DNA of 36,893 bases from a virus: positions 1 through 36,893 of IMG/VR virus record IMGVR_UViG_3300044695_002738; one strand, 5' to 3'. How positions within the stretch are numbered: the stretch's first letter is position 1; each line of letters opens with the position of its first letter. The position numbers and the translations under genes are program-made. Below are positions 36,844 through 36,893 of this stretch, one piece after another. The notes beneath the pieces are model-generated. The model was given only the letters and a program-made list of their open reading frames with translations, had not been told where the DNA came from and did not search any database.

Positions 36844-36893
36844 GTGCAGGTCGCGGGTCCTCCCGGATTCCGGGAATGCGGGTGTATTCGAAC

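Noticed and set aside
1-36893. CRISPR array
   Set aside because: No regularly spaced direct repeats with unique spacers were seen; the only short repeats are the att arms and the GGTTGGAAGG set.

Overview
The window reads as most of the genome of a temperate, lambda-like siphovirus (long non-contractile tail, HK97-type head) of a picocyanobacterium of the Synechococcus/Cyanobium kind. The host call rests on the high GC content, on several small proteins of types I associate with these hosts and their phages (inference from memory, no search run), on a possible NblA-like protein, and on an attachment site formed by the 3' half of a tRNA-Met(CAT) gene. The tRNA fragment lies inside continuous phage DNA, next to the integrase and between paired arm-type repeats. 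That is the layout of attP in an unintegrated or circularly permuted genome, not of a prophage end. The left edge cuts what is probably the portal gene and the right edge stops where terminase genes would be expected, so only terminase and portal seem to be missing.

Layout. (1) 1-4608: portal tail end, protease-capsid fusion followed by a strong terminator, a small protein, a head-tail joining protein fused to a fibre domain, and two more fibre-like proteins. (2) 4608-17198: tail module in lambda order, namely terminator protein, tube protein, a G/G-T chaperone pair with an A AAA AAC slippery site, tape measure, M-like, an inserted S74 fibre, L, K, I, and a J protein carrying an intein-like Hint domain at its N-terminus. 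(3) 17202-19186: four short fibre-type proteins, two of them paralogous. (4) 19190-21988: YdcF-like protein, two small membrane proteins (holin candidates), a two-domain endolysin, and a dCTP deaminase. (5) 21985-23354: leftward integrase and attP. (6) 23303-28513: leftward early operons of very small, overlapping genes, interrupted by a rightward HNH nuclease pair. (7) 28550-30940: the NblA-like gene, then a leftward recombination cluster (exonuclease, RecT-like candidate, AlpA/Xis-like protein, candidate SSB-like protein). (8) 31090-36784: rightward replication module (SF2 helicase, C5-methyltransferase with an embedded second reading frame, VRR-NUC nuclease, primase-helicase), then a repeat-rich non-coding stretch, a minor tail Z-like gene, and a Fur-box-like palindrome.

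The most unusual points are: the Hint/BIL domain in J ending His-Asn-Ala; the fully overlapping +1 frame inside the methyltransferase, which itself looks like a known phage protein type; the putative neck-fibre module; the symmetric arm sites around a tRNA-Met attP; a leftward promoter/operator element present three times; the tape measure M23 domain lacking a metal ligand; and the lack of any recognisable CI-type repressor.
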